Below are positions 31,546-42,004 of a DNA stretch of 64,000 nucleotides, in pieces (within the stretch, counting starts at the first letter, position 1; every line of letters begins with the position of its first letter). The translations under genes and the position numbers were made by a program. This stretch comes from Micrasema longulum (lineage: Eukaryota > Arthropoda > Insecta > Trichoptera > Brachycentridae). The DNA lies in contig JAGVSM010001290.1 of NCBI GenBank assembly GCA_022494885.1, forward strand, positions 46,088 through 110,087, given 5' to 3'. A model generated the notes under the pieces. That model searched no databases, was not told where the DNA came from, and was given only the letters and a program-made list of their open reading frames with translations.

Positions 31546-32165
31546 CTGTCATTAGTTGGTTTTTAGTGACCATTTTACACACTGTGTAACATTCACCACT
31601 CTCTGTCTATATTTTAATATCTATATTTCTTCGATTCTTTCATCTGTTGACGTTTGTGAAATAAAAGACCTGATATCTTTATTATTGCGGGTTAAAGTTA
31701 AATAATGACAGTGGATGCATAGACTTCCACATTCCCTTCTCTTAGATGTTTTTCATCTCTGTTGTAATATGTAATTATTAACAGCTCCCTAGGGGGTTGA
31801 ATCAAGTCCTTGAAAAAATAGGATAAACTCAAAATATTGTTGATAAATTTACCTGGTCCAAGAAGTACAAAAATTAAAAATATTTTCAAGCGTGGCCTAG
31901 TGTGTGGGTGAAATAATTCAATCATATGAATCTCACCAGCGACGATCAAGGTTTCAGCCTTTAACTTCACCAACGTCAACAGATGGAAGAATCGAAGGGA
32001 GAATATAGATGTTCAAATATAGGCAGAATTGTGAATGTCATACAGTGTGTAAAGTGACCACTTAAACCAGCCAATGCCAGGTCATAAGCCCTGTGGATAC
32101 CTAGACTTTTACATTCCCTTCCCTAAAATGTTCTTCATCTCAGTTGTAATAAAATTGTATGTAAT
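31546..32165. repeat. RepR: rest of split unit, then an inverted unit
   Basis: 31546-31690 continues the plus-sense unit interrupted by the retrotransposon (ACACACTGTGTAACATTCAC, TCATCTGTTGACGTTTGTGA). At about 31700 orientation flips: GCATAGACTTCCACATTCCC, AGCTCCCTAGGGGGTTGAAT, CTCAAAATATTGTTGAT, then a second minus-sense unit ending near 32165. Together with 25250-25398 this is a foldback of more than one unit. Confidence 0.7.
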
Positions 32166-32989
32166 AGTAGTTAAAAATATTAAACCAAATTGCCAAAGAA
32201 AAAACATTTAAAACCAGAAAAAATGTTTCGGTTTCGTGTATATTTGACTCAAAAGTGAATTTGTCTTATCCTTTGAAATCTGGTGGCCTTTGACTTGAGT
32301 TCCACAGTCCCTGACGTCACTTTTTCACGGCGGCGCGGCGAGTCAAGAAAGCAACAGTACTTTGTAACGTATCGTAAAGAATAACACACGAAAAAAACAT
32401 TTTCAAAACAAGCGAAGAAACACGTGCGCGGATCAATCAAATATCGCGAAGTGCTGTAAAAACAAACGAGTGTGATCCCGGAACCGGCGCCAAAAAGAAG
32501 AAAACGTAAGTCTTTGTCCTTTTATTCAGTCTGGATTGACACTTTGAACGTAGCGTATATAGCAAGAAAAACCGTACATATTTTTTTTCGAACAAGTTTT
32601 GGGATGAGGCAGCCATGTTTTATAATTCCAAAGTATCGAAGGAATTAACGAAACACAAGAAAGTCGAAAATTACAATAATAAAAGCTGATAGAAAAGTTT
32701 CAGCTGATACATGACATTTAGCCGATGGCAATATCCAAAAAACAGCAAGTATTTAGCAATATTATTGTCAAATTGAAAAATTCGCGAAGACTACGTTTTA
32801 AAAAAACGATTTGTATTATTTTAATAATTGTGGGAAATGACAACTTTTTTCGAGGAAACACAAAAATACTAATTATCCAACAATCTTGACTTGGAAAAGG
32901 AGACTGAGCAATATGTAGGTATTCGGACACGAAGCCTCCTGTCTAAGATGACAAGGTCTTACTTATAAACCTGGTACAAAGATAAACTT
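32166..32989. other. Unassigned DNA
   Basis: A GC-richer spot near 32300-32345 contains TGACGTCA and GGCGGCGCGGCG. No gene was recognised. A minus-strand frame at 32249-32440 is not supported by anything else. Confidence 0.35.
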
Positions 32990-33330
32990 AGGCATACAAT
33001 GAAAGCATCCACCCCTTTCCCGAAACTGTTTACAAAGATTTATTATATAAATAAAAGACGAGTGATACTTTAATCCACAAATTTGGCATATCCAGTGACC
33101 GGTTTCATCGCTTTCGCGACATCTTCGAGACTGGTATCTTTATTAAGGAGTTCAATGTATTTATACAAAACAGAGCTAAGGATAGATAATTCAAAGTTAT
33201 ATGAAAGTTAATTAAATAAAGTAATTTTTATCTTAAGGATCATTATCAATTTTTTTTCTTCGGGTAAACTAATGAGTTGATATAATGCTATTTTAATGAG
33301 TTAAGGTATTTTGTTTTATTTTTAGTGTCA
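32990..33330 (-). pseudogene. Penelope-like 3' region, copy 2
   Basis: Reverse complement of 8935-9175 with scattered differences, including the hammerhead-like core. 32990-33020 (TGAAAGCATCCACC) is a scrap of RepG. No coding part is kept. Confidence 0.6.
33092..33134 (-). ncRNA. Hammerhead-ribozyme-like motif, copy 2
   Basis: All 43 nt are identical to 9096-9138 although the flanks differ at several sites (for example GATATGCC against GATATTCC, and a changed stem-side TTTTGTATAAA context). Same stem I CCAGT/ACTGG, stem II GTCGC/GCGAT with GAAA loop, GAAA core and ACCGGTC. Confidence 0.55.
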
Positions 33331-33546
33331 GTAGTGTTCATAAAGACTTGAGTCATTCTTCAGTTTCGCATATCAATATATTTTTTTTTAAACTAATTAA
33401 GCGAAAATTTAATATTTCTTTACAATCAAACCGCGAAAATAACAAAACAAAGAAACTTTAAAAACTTTCATTGTACCCCTCACTGCAGAATTGTCAATTT
33501 GTGATCAATCAAATACACATGGTCAGCACAATCACCCTTTTCTAAA
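33331..33546. other. Unassigned spacer
   Basis: AT-rich, nothing recognised. Confidence 0.35.
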
Positions 33547-33645
33547 TTAGGCATAGTGATAGAATAAGGATGGGGGTACCATCCTTATTACAGTGGTAAA
33601 ATAAGGATGGTATTCTCATCCGTCGTATTCTACCACTATGCCTAG
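33547..33645. mobile_element. Short palindromic MITE
   Basis: Starts TTAGGCATAGTGATAGAAT and ends ATTCTACCACTATGCCTA, about 100 bp in all. Internal ATAAGGATGG and CCATCCTTAT words pair again, so the whole folds into an imperfect double hairpin. Confidence 0.65.
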
Positions 33646-34093
33646 GCGTAACTTTATCCCAAGCTTATGAGTAAGACCCATATACAGATTGTCCCAGAAG
33701 TCGGCGTCAAGCCGGAAACGGATGATAGAGCAAGTCATGCTAGTTGTGAGAAAAATGTAAAAAAAAAAATTAAGCCTTGAATTTGTTTAATTATAGGCAT
33801 TTACAAAAAATCGAGAAAATCGACACCCTGTGATGGTCTTTTAACTCCCGTTACTACAAATCTTAATTTTTTATTATTTTTTTAATTAATTTATTTTGAA
33901 AAATGTTTCTTTAAACTGTGGTCCAAAGTTTAGAGCAAACTGCTCCAGCTTGGAAGAAAATGTTACTTTTTGCCCAACCAAGTATTGAAAACCAACACTA
34001 CTCCCAATTTTAACTGACTGTACTGAAAAAAAAATGTAAAACGCTAATTTGGCAAATAACTTTCAACGTTGTCGCATTTAATAAGGATTCCAA

Positions 34094-34606
34094 CATCGCT
34101 TGCTTCGAAAAATAGCGTGGATGCTTGGACTAGAGAGAGATAATTATTCTTATGCTGAAATAGAGTCAATGTTAAATATTTCTAGTCTACAAAAACGTAG
34201 AACTAATATTGACTCCATATATATATTCGGCATACTAAATGGTATAATCGATGTTTCATCATTACTGGGATAAGAAAAATTCAATATTCCGACTCGTAGA
34301 TTGAGAAACAATGAAGTACTGTTCATCGATCAGCATAGAACAAACTATGGCCTTAATTCTCCAATGACCCGTCTTTGTCGTATTGTTAACTCAAGACAAG
34401 ATCTGGACTTTTTTGGTTTAAGTTTACAACGATTTAAACGAGCACTAAATAAATGGTCCAGATCTTGTCTCGATGTCCCCTATGTTTGTCAATGCTTCTT
34501 TTCTTTTTTTAAAAAATGTTTTAAACTATTCTTTTATTGTAATATTTAAACCTTATAAATTGTATACATGGACAATGTCCGTTAATAAATAAATAAATAA
34601 ATAAAT
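34094..34606 (+). pseudogene. LINE 3' end nested in RepB
   Basis: Encodes the last residues of a LINE protein (NEVLFIDQHRTNYGLNSPMT, RLCRIVNSRQDLDFFGLSLQ, RFKRALNK), then a UTR ending CCGTTAATAAATAAATAAAT. Flanking ATTCCAA on both sides is a likely target duplication when compared with the empty RepB copy. A sister copy lies on the minus strand at 40611-40960. Confidence 0.75.
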
Positions 34607-34626
34607 TCCAAAATGGTAGAACACTT

Positions 34627-34874
34627 ATTATTTATATCACTACAGAGATGGGTAGAATTTTTGTTTCAAGAACAACTCTTGAAGAACTCTTGAACCCAAC
34701 CTATGACAGGTCATAAGCCCTGTAAACGCTCGAATATCCATAATCTTGAAACAAAATTCTACCCATCTCTGTAGTGATATAAATAATAATATATCTACTC
34801 CCCCTTGGGATAAAAAACCCAGAATTGTGTGTGTATAAATATGTAAATATATATACATACCAAAAATAATATTG
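34627..34874. mobile_element. Hairpin-bearing insertion with 12-bp target duplication
   Basis: Arms 34627-34670 and 34745-34787 pair almost perfectly (one T indel in about 43 bp; start ATTATTTATATCACTACAGA). The 74-base loop contains a RepR scrap (TGACAGGTCATAAGCCCTGT). A further 87 bp without pairing follows. GGTAGAACACTT occurs at 34615-34626 and 34875-34886, and once in the RepB copy at 59.7 kb, so it is a 12-bp duplication. Confidence 0.75.
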
Positions 34875-34959
34875 GGTAGAACACTTGCTTGATTATTTCT
34901 TAAATTGGGTGTGGACAATTTTTTTTATAGTGAAACCCAGTTTTGAGCATTTGTTTCTG

Positions 34960-35090
34960 AGAGACTAAGAGTCATTTTACAAAGTGTGAGCGAGACTGAT
35001 TGTGACGCCACTTTTACTAATGTGTCAGAGAAGGAGAGAGCCATTTTACGAAATGTGAGCGAGACAGATAGTGGAGCCACTTTTTTTTGG
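34960..35090 (-). repeat. RepB minisatellite, about 69-bp unit, two copies
   Basis: CATTTTAC(A/G)AA(A/G)TGTGAGCGAGAC recurs at 34973 and 35042. Each is followed by GCCACTTTT. The same units appear reversed at 59050-59620. Confidence 0.75.
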
Positions 35091-35094
35091 AAGC

Positions 35095-35225
35095 TTAAAA
35101 GTTGTTAATGTAGACCAATATTTACATTTACAACTTTTAATGTCCCCTTCATTGTCTACAAGGTAGGGATGAGGAGAAGAATCAATAAAATAAATAAATA
35201 AAATTTTCACCCAGTTCAGTTCAGT
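35095..35225 (-). repeat. RepG fragment
   Basis: CTTTTAATGTCCCCTTCATT, CTACAAGGTAGGGATGAGGA and AATAAAATAAATAAATAAA in the order seen at 21700-21870 and 48530-48620. Confidence 0.6.
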
Positions 35226-35227
35226 TC

Positions 35228-35490
35228 AAAAGTCAACACATAGAAGAGTAGAGAAAAAGTGGATGTATAAACATAGACAGAATAGTGAAAGTTACTCAGT
35301 GTGTAAGGTGCCACTTAAACCAGCCAATGACAGTTCGTAAGCACTTTAAATGCGTAGACTTCTATATTCTCTTCTCGAAAATGTTCCCCTCTCTGTTGCA
35401 AGACATCCAGATCTAAATAATTCTCTAGGGAGGAAATCCAGCCAGTCTGCAAACATTTAAAAATACTCAAAACATTGTTGAATTAATTTT
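35228..35490 (-). repeat. RepR unit
   Basis: AGTCAACACATAGAAGAGTA, ACTCAGTGTGTAAGGTGCC, CCAGCCAATGACAGTTCGTA, CTCTAGGGAGGAAATCCAGC and ACTCAAAACATTGTTGA in minus order. Confidence 0.7.
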
Positions 35491-35804
35491 CTTCGCTAAT
35501 ACTTATTTATTTTTTGTAATAATGATGCATATACCTCTGCGGATATTATGAAAGTAAATTTAAAATATTTCTTCCATTAAGAATGTGTTGCCAAAACGTC
35601 TCTTTACGAGATTAAAGAGAATATAGTTCAACCAGCGAAATATAAAATACGACTAAATTTATTGCTGAAACATTTTATCGTGATCGTAGAACAACGACGG
35701 ATGTGCGAAAAATGCGACATTGACTTTCTTTTATATTTGATCTTAAAAAAGTTATATAAAGACTTCATGTTCCAGGATTTTTAAAAAATGTATGTAAGTG
35801 ACCA
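35491..35804. other. Unassigned AT-rich spacer
   Basis: Nothing recognised. Confidence 0.35.
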
Positions 35805-35865
35805 AATTATTTATTTATTTATTTTTAACACTTTATATACATATAAGGGCGGACAATCGAACATA
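35805..35865 (-). mobile_element. LINE 3' end
   Basis: The minus strand reads GTCCGCCCTTATATGTATAT, then AAAGTGTTAAAAATAAATAA, the same end as the plus-strand LINE at 6140-6190. Confidence 0.6.
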
Positions 35866-36440
35866 GTTACACAGAAAGCAGTCAGTCCACGGTTTTGAAA
35901 AAAATAGATATTGGTGTTATTAATTGAACGTAGTTATGCAGAAAGCAGCCAGCCATAGAAAAATGAAACTGAGATAATAGCACTTTTGTAAAAGGAGTGA
36001 ATATACAAATATTCACAACAGTTAGAATGTTTTTGACTTTAACAAATAATAAACAATGAAAACATTAGTTTTTTTTATATGACAAACAAGAATCTAATTA
36101 TGTACTTGACCAGTTTTAATGATTTTTAAAGAACCGCAAAATTTTTTTAGTGCTGTGGGTGTTTTCAGCTAATAGAAAAATTCCATTTTTGTAATCGACA
36201 CTATTTTCAAAAGGTGATTAAATACATTTTTTTATGTGAAAGCGGTCGGCTGTATTTAGCAGAACATAGAATTGACCTTACGGCACCCGATAACATCAAT
36301 ATCTCATTTTTTCAAAATTGTGGACTGGCTGCTTTCTGCATAACTACGTTCAATTCTATGTTGTGTTTAAAACAGCCAGATCACTTTTATATTAAAAAAA
36401 ACTGTAATAATCACCTTCTGAAACAGTGTCGTCAGTGTCA
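35866..36440 (+). mobile_element. RepH DNA element with 30-bp inverted repeats
   Basis: ATTGAACGTAGTTATGCAGA begins a 30-bp arm at 35923-35952 that is mirrored without mismatch at 36325-36354. More RepH sequence lies outside each arm (35866-35922, TAGTTACACAGAAAGCAGTC, and 36355-36440, TGTTTAAAACAGCCAGATCA), so this is a composite of two or more copies. Related pieces are at 11920-12030, 48990-49340, 50690-50890 and 62385-62900. Confidence 0.65.
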
Positions 36441-37325
36441 ATAAAACGTTTATAAATCTTGTAAATTTATTTTCACATAGTTTCTACATATGCGGAAAAT
36501 AATTGCATAATGCATAACATCGCTGCTGTTTTCATTATTACCCATATACGTATATCGTATATGTGTATGTCATCACTGTCATACGTATTATTATATAACT
36601 TTTGATTCCATTTTCGACATGCATTATAAATTTTTATTAATTTTATTTTTCTATTACTATTTTGTATATTGTTTTGATTATTTTGCATATTTTTTTTGAT
36701 TACCTGTATATTGTTTTAATATGTAAATAAATATTTTTGATTTTTGATTTATATATCGAAGAGTCCCGACTCAACACGGAATTTTCTAACAAGTCGGGAC
36801 ACAAAAAAAACATATAATTGTGTCTATGTAAAATTGTGTATTTTGTGCATTAAATAAATCAAAATAAATAAATAAAAAAAAATCTATCGTGAATAATGGG
36901 ATTGGTTCTAGTTTAAGTTTTAACATAACGTTCAATCGAAGGGTTGTTGGTTTGGAACCAAGAAATGAATGACGTTGTGGCCCTACTCATTTGATTTGAT
37001 GGCTAATTTCATATATTTAAAAAAAATGAATCGGCATTCACTTCGTAACACTTCATTATAAATTAATATGAAAATAAAACTTCGTTATTAGTGTTACACA
37101 ATTTTTATTATTTTACAAGAACACTACTACAGTTTTGGGAGAGCACTCCTCCCATCAACGGGTGATATAAAACTCTAAGTGCTTTTCTTATTTCAAATCC
37201 ATTCAATGCAAATCGATTTCCATTAAATTAATATAACATAACGGTATTTTGTCAATTGAAATATTTAGCACTAAAAAACCAATAGGGTGGTCTTATGACT
37301 TAAAAGTAAAGTAAAATAATATGAA
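36441..37325. other. AT-rich DNA with a probable LINE tail
   Basis: 36763-36801 has a GTCCCGACT...AGTCGGGAC hairpin. It is followed at 36840-36885 by TGTGCATTAAATAAATC and AATAAATAAATAAA, the look of a plus-strand LINE 3' end. The remainder is unassigned. Confidence 0.45.
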
Positions 37326-37893
37326 CTACTAGCGGACACGACAGACGTTGTCCTGCCCGAATGTTGGTTTGCCAGCTATTAGCTTGGAAAAAGACTTTTC
37401 ATCTAGGTACTTGTTTATGATTGAATCCCAAAATTAAAAATTATTAAATGTCAAACTCGGCTTTTTATTCATGAATGCGATTTTCGAAAATGTAATGAAT
37501 GTCAGTTAATATTATTTTAGTAATACCAAAAATCTAGTAAAAATAATTAAATAGGAAAAAATAGTAAGGAATGTAAGGAAAACAATTGATTAGGATGTGT
37601 CAAAAGTGATTGTTGTTTGTAAACATTTAAAAACAAACTTTTTTTAAGCTCTAAAAAATAACATTTTCATATTTTTTTATTATATGCATTTTCGTCGAAT
37701 GCAACCCTGGTTGGTCGATAAAAAATATTTTTTTGCTTCTAACTTTTTTTACATTCGATTGAAAAACTTAACATCTACGAACACGCGCAGCGCAAAGATC
37801 TACATTTCACTAAAAACCGCACGTAAATTTGTGAAGCCATTTAGGAAGAGGACAGTGACATCACACGTACAGAAGAATTATATATATAAAGAT
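37326..37893 (-). mobile_element. Helitron-like non-autonomous element, copy 1
   Basis: On the minus strand the 3' end is TCGGGCAGGACAACGTCTGT followed by CGTGTCCGCTAGT, with a short GGACA/TGTCC hairpin and a terminal CTAG. The 5' part carries TATATATATAATTC, GTGTGATGTCACTG, AATGGCTTCAC, TTTACGTGCGGTTTTTAGTG and GCGCTGCGCGTGTTCGTAGA. It pairs with the element at 43104-43780. No Rep/helicase gene. Confidence 0.5.
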
Positions 37894-38529
37894 AACGCAT
37901 GATACTAAGCGTCCCGTTCCAATGCTGTGACAACCAAGACGCCCAATTGTCATATTTAGGTTTTTCATCAACCTTTTACTGAGGCTTGACCAATGAACTA
38001 ATTTGCATTAATTCATCAAATCGGTCATATGAGCGTTTAGGCTGGCAATGGTAGTCTTCTACCTTTCGGATTTTTTACGTTCCTAACCTAACACAAAATA
38101 ATATCGGATCAAATTAGATTTTTACAGAAAGTAGAAAATATATTCCTTTTAATACTTAGGAATTTCATCAAAAAGAAGATTTATCATACTATTGAACGGT
38201 TGTTTTAAGGAAATTACATTTTATTTCTTTGGCGAAAAATCGCATGAATAAATGTCGTTAATTCATATAATTTTTTTTAAATTCTTTGGTGGGAGCCTCT
38301 TATTTCTTGGATTTAGTAAGATTAAGCAGACGAAAATATTAAGGACAAAAAATAGTACAACAAAGCTATCAAAAATGAATCAGCAGCTTTGTGTACCTAT
38401 ACTGCCGTTTTAAGCAAAAATACAGTTTTTTGCAGAAAAGAATAACACAAAAAGAAGTTAAGTAATACAATAAATTTCGATAAAAGAATTGAGAGTGCGA
38501 CTAGGAATAGCGAGCGCCATATCATTATA
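37894..38529. other. Unassigned DNA
   Basis: No gene or repeat recognised. Confidence 0.35.
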
Positions 38530-38930
38530 AAGACTATCTGGAGGTTGGATATTTAGTCAGTGAAAACCAAATGCCGCCTATTAAATGCCTGCATAATTTC
38601 AATGGATGCTTATCTTGACACCTTACTAGGGCCTAAAACAGAAAAAATTCTGAGTTTCGAGAATAGATGTGTCAGAAGAATCTTGGTTATGTGGTGATTT
38701 GACTTTGTAAGGAATGAAGCAATGAGAAAACGGACGGAACAAACTCCGGTGACAACTGTCATCAAGCTGAGGCGATACGATTGGCTTGGCTATGTACTGC
38801 GGATGCTTCTTGAGAGCCTTAACAACGCTTGCCTACTTTACAAGGCGTCAGGTTCTCGATGTCCTGGACGCAAACCCGACTTGAGAGGATGCACAGGAGC
38901 TGGCAGCGATATCAAAATGATAGTAATTTC
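38530..38930 (+). pseudogene. RTE-like LINE C-terminal fragment
   Basis: In broken plus-strand frames: ENRCVRRILV-like residues near 38660, then an open frame from 38722 with MRKRTEQTPVTTVIKLRRYD and WLGYVLRM, followed by CPGRKPDLRGCTGAG. It aligns with 10228-10455 and with the general RTE order. The open frame beyond 38930 is not LINE-like. Confidence 0.65.
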
Positions 38931-39454
38931 TTCGTCTACTTTTAACAGACGTAGGGTCAGATGGGAATCAGTGTATCACGGGGTGCACTATAACAATATT
39001 ATATCCTTTATTTTTCTTCATTGCAATACTGTTTTATCCATAGCCAATGGGAGTTCAATATACGCCATCTTATTACAAAGCTAATTTAATAACAAAATTC
39101 ATGATTTTTGTAGTACATGAAAAATATTGTTTTCATTGGTGTAAAGTAGTGTTTAAAAAAATAGTCATTTTGTTGCTACTCCAAAATAGTCAAGCATTGG
39201 TAAAATTACTGTATTTCCTATGAAAACATTGTTTGTAAGCTGTTAAATGAATCAAACAAGCTTGGAAGTTATTCTTATCTATTTTTTCGCAATTGAAAAG
39301 AAATAACTTTATTACTCTTTGAGACAGAGTGCAACGGGGTACAGTGTAACACTGTTAGTTAAAAGGTGATTTAGTTGCAACCAAACTTTTTAGAAACAAG
39401 ACAATCATTTTGTTGGTCGGGTGCTGAGTGATACTGATGAGAATAAATAACATG
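38931..39454. other. Unassigned AT-rich stretch
   Basis: Nothing recognised. Confidence 0.35.
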
Positions 39455-39702
39455 AAAATCTTCTTCTTCATTCTCTTTCCACAGCTAATGGTGCATAGGG
39501 CACTGCATTGGTAAACCAATTGCAGCGTTTCTTGATTATTTTTTTGCACGAAGGAAAATTGATCAGTCTTACGCTGCAGGGATTGTGAAATATTTAAACG
39601 TAAAAACACCTAATAAAATAAATATTTCAAATCAACCTTGTCAGGAATAGGAACCAGACACCTCTTGCATGGCAGGCTGATCACTACGCCACGAGGACGA
39701 CA
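39455..39702 (-). mobile_element. SINE1, diverged copy
   Basis: The minus strand has GTCGTCCTCGTGGCGTAGTG, TGCCATGCAAGAGGTGTCTG and a decayed B box. The body follows with AGGTGTTTTTACG and TGCAGTGCCCTATGCACCAT, then TTAGCTGTGGAAAGAGAATG. Confidence 0.6.
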
Positions 39703-40610
39703 AAATATGAAATTCAGTACCTTAAAAATAGCGCAAAAAAAAAACTGTTCCATTGAAACTTTATCTGGTACTCAACTTGTGTCGGTTTATAACATTACCG
39801 GTAATTGACATTACCGTATCAAAATATTTAAGAGTAATCTGGTTGTCTCAGAGGAAAGCTGATCTAAAGTAATTCCCAAAAGGTATTTTGAAAAAATACC
39901 GTTTTGGCCAATTTTTTCCAATGTGTCCTCCTTTGTTGACATTTTATCTTATACTAGGAATTCTATACCCCAGAACTGGGCTAAAATAATTTATAATTCA
40001 CTAGCAAGTTTTCTATTGTTAATTTTTTGTAAAATCAAGCCAAAGGATAAACCATTGATTGACTACGAAAGGCGTTCATCAAATAATTAGAATTATTTCT
40101 AAAATTAAACAAAACTCATTTGTTGCACTGTTACCCATCTGACGCTACTACTTTTAATTTTACTTCAGATATTAGCTTTGTTTGTTCAGAACATGTAAAA
40201 CAGGATCATATGGGATTTTTCGTCAGGGATCTAGTTTAAGAGCTGCTCCTTATATGTCAAGCGAACCACAGAAAACTTGCTAATAGAAGGCGGCGGACTG
40301 TTTTCATTCGTCAAAAGACCTTCTGATCAACAAAAAGTGGTCAGGTGAGAGTAACTGTCGAGTCAAAAACACTCGTTCGCGGATTAGGTTAAATTTTAAA
40401 TATAAAACAGTATTTTTCTTACAGCTATTTCTACCATGACTTGTGTGGAATTTAGGAATTTTAATATTATGTTGGTATCTGAGTGACTCTTTTATCTCAA
40501 ATTCTTTTATTTTTTCTTCTTTATAAATTAGTGTATTTATTACATTATTTTAAGTTCATCTATTCCATTGGTGCACCATCAGCGTATCTAGACCATTTTT
40601 TGTTACATTT
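39703..40610. other. Unassigned DNA
   Basis: No gene. Around 40345-40395 the words GTCGAGTCAAAAACACTCGT resemble the segments at 55850-55890 and 62105-62135, perhaps scraps of one repeat. Confidence 0.35.
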
Positions 40611-40972
40611 ATTAATTAATTAATTTATTTATTTATTAACGGACATTGTCCATGTATACAATTAATAAGGTTTAAATATTACAATAAAATAATAGTTTAA
40701 AACATTTAAAAAAAAAAAAGAAAGAAGCATTGACAAACATAAGGGACATCGAGACAAGATCTGGACTATTTATTTAGTGCTCGTTTAAATCGTTGTAAAC
40801 TTAAACCAAAAAAGTCCAGATCCTGTCTTGAGTTAACAATACGACAAAGGCGGGTCATTGGAGAATTTAGGTCATAGTTTGTTCTATGCTGATCGATGAA
40901 CAGTACTTCATTGTTTCTCAATCTACGAGTCGGAATATTGAATTTTACTTGTCCCAGTAATGAAAGATAAAA
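40611..40972 (-). pseudogene. LINE 3' end, sister of 34094-34606
   Basis: Minus-strand codons VLFIDQHRTNYDLNSPMTRL and RQDLDFFGLSLQRFKRALNK, then the UTR with TTTATTGTAATATTTAAACC and a TAAATAAATAAATT tail at 40611-40640. Closely similar to the RepB-nested copy. Confidence 0.75.
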
Positions 40973-42000
40973 GGAAAGATAAAATCTGATAAAATAGATT
41001 CCCCCGAATTGGTTATCCGCATTCATCTTAAGGTACCACAGAGACAAACGCGTTATACACAACTTTTCCACATACCTAAATGCAGAACAAATTCGTCAAA
41101 AAAACGCTACGATTAACCGTATTATGGATACGTATAACAGGAAATTTAACGAAATAGATATATTTACCAAAAATATTAATTTTATCAAAACTGCCATAGG
41201 TAATAAATTGACTTTGTCCGCATCCTCCTCTCCGCTGCTCTCTATCCCTGAACAAATATAAGTTTTAAAGTGAGAAGATCTTTTAATATAATTATGTATC
41301 CCCGTACTGCGGGCCAACTGTTTGTGACACCTGATTTTTATAATCCGAATAATTTCTATTATTATATATATTATGTAGGTGCATATAATATGCATTTGTG
41401 TGTTCGTTTTGAATCAACGTTCGCGTATTGTCAAACCTTATTTTATCGTCGTCATTATTTCGTATTTACTGCATTTTGTGGTTACCTACTGTATTGTATA
41501 GGACTCGTCACACATTATTCATTCGATGTGTATCAATTAAATTTAAAAAATAAAATGCTTTTTTTTTCTTCAGAATACGGATTTGAAATTTAACATACTT
41601 AAAAAAAAAAAAAAAACAATTTACTTAATTTCGTCATTTGAATTTTAACAAAAAGGTTTCTAACTGTTTACTAAGCTCTTTATTGTACCATTTTTAATAC
41701 AATTTACAAGTTTTAAGCAAATATTTTTTTCATACTTACGCACCCATACACACGCACCCTCTCCCTCATTCATTCCCACACTCACATGTATCCTCTCCCT
41801 CATTCATTCACACATTCACATACACATGAATACAAACGTCACACAAATACAATTACTAAACTTATTTTCTTATATATTATGTGTCATTATATTTACAGTG
41901 GATTTTTTTAATTAGCTTTAGTATTGTTAAGATTTTTCTAATTATTTTTTTTATGTAATAGCTGTAAAAACCAAATAAAATAAAATAAATAAATAAAGAT
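40973..42000 (+). pseudogene. LINE ORF2 C-terminus and long 3' UTR
   Basis: Plus-strand codons from about 40975 read DSPELVIRIHLKVPQRQTRY and TQLFHIPKCRTN. A frameshift near 41085 follows, then INRIMDTYNRKFNEIDIF and a TAA at about 41262. RVP.R.TR plus a HIP.CRTN-like motif is the normal end of LINE ORF2. The UTR includes a CACCCTCTCCCTCATTCATT tandem at 41745-41815 and ends AATAAAATAAAATAAATAAA at about 41975-42000. A piece of this UTR lies at 234-440. Confidence 0.7.
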
Positions 42001-42004
42001 GATC

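Larger units (their letters stand above)
33680..35095 (+). mobile_element. RepB repeat, copy 1, with two nested insertions
   Basis: Edge TTGTCCCAGAAGTCGGCGTC, then AAGCCGGAAACGGATGAT, AAACTGTGGTCCAAAGTTTA, TTGCCCAACCAAGTATTGAA and AATAAGGATTCCA. After two insertions (34094-34606 and 34627-34874) come GCTTGATTATTTCTTAAATT, CCCAGTTTTGAGCATTTGTT and a two-unit minisatellite. The other copy is reversed at 59480-60130 and lacks both insertions, which fixes their borders. A GTGTCCCAGAAT-type edge is common in insect DNA elements, but the class is unproven. Confidence 0.75.

Noticed and set aside
32300..32345. GC-rich spot with TGACGTCA considered as a promoter
   Set aside because: No adjoining gene could be supported and the patch is only about 45 bp.
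41024..41593. Adjacent plus-strand frames that first looked like an integrated viral gene
   Set aside because: The first frame contains KVPQRQTRY...HIPKCRTN and, after a shift, INRIMDTYNRKFNEIDIF, which is a normal LINE ORF2 ending; the second frame then falls in the LINE 3' UTR.
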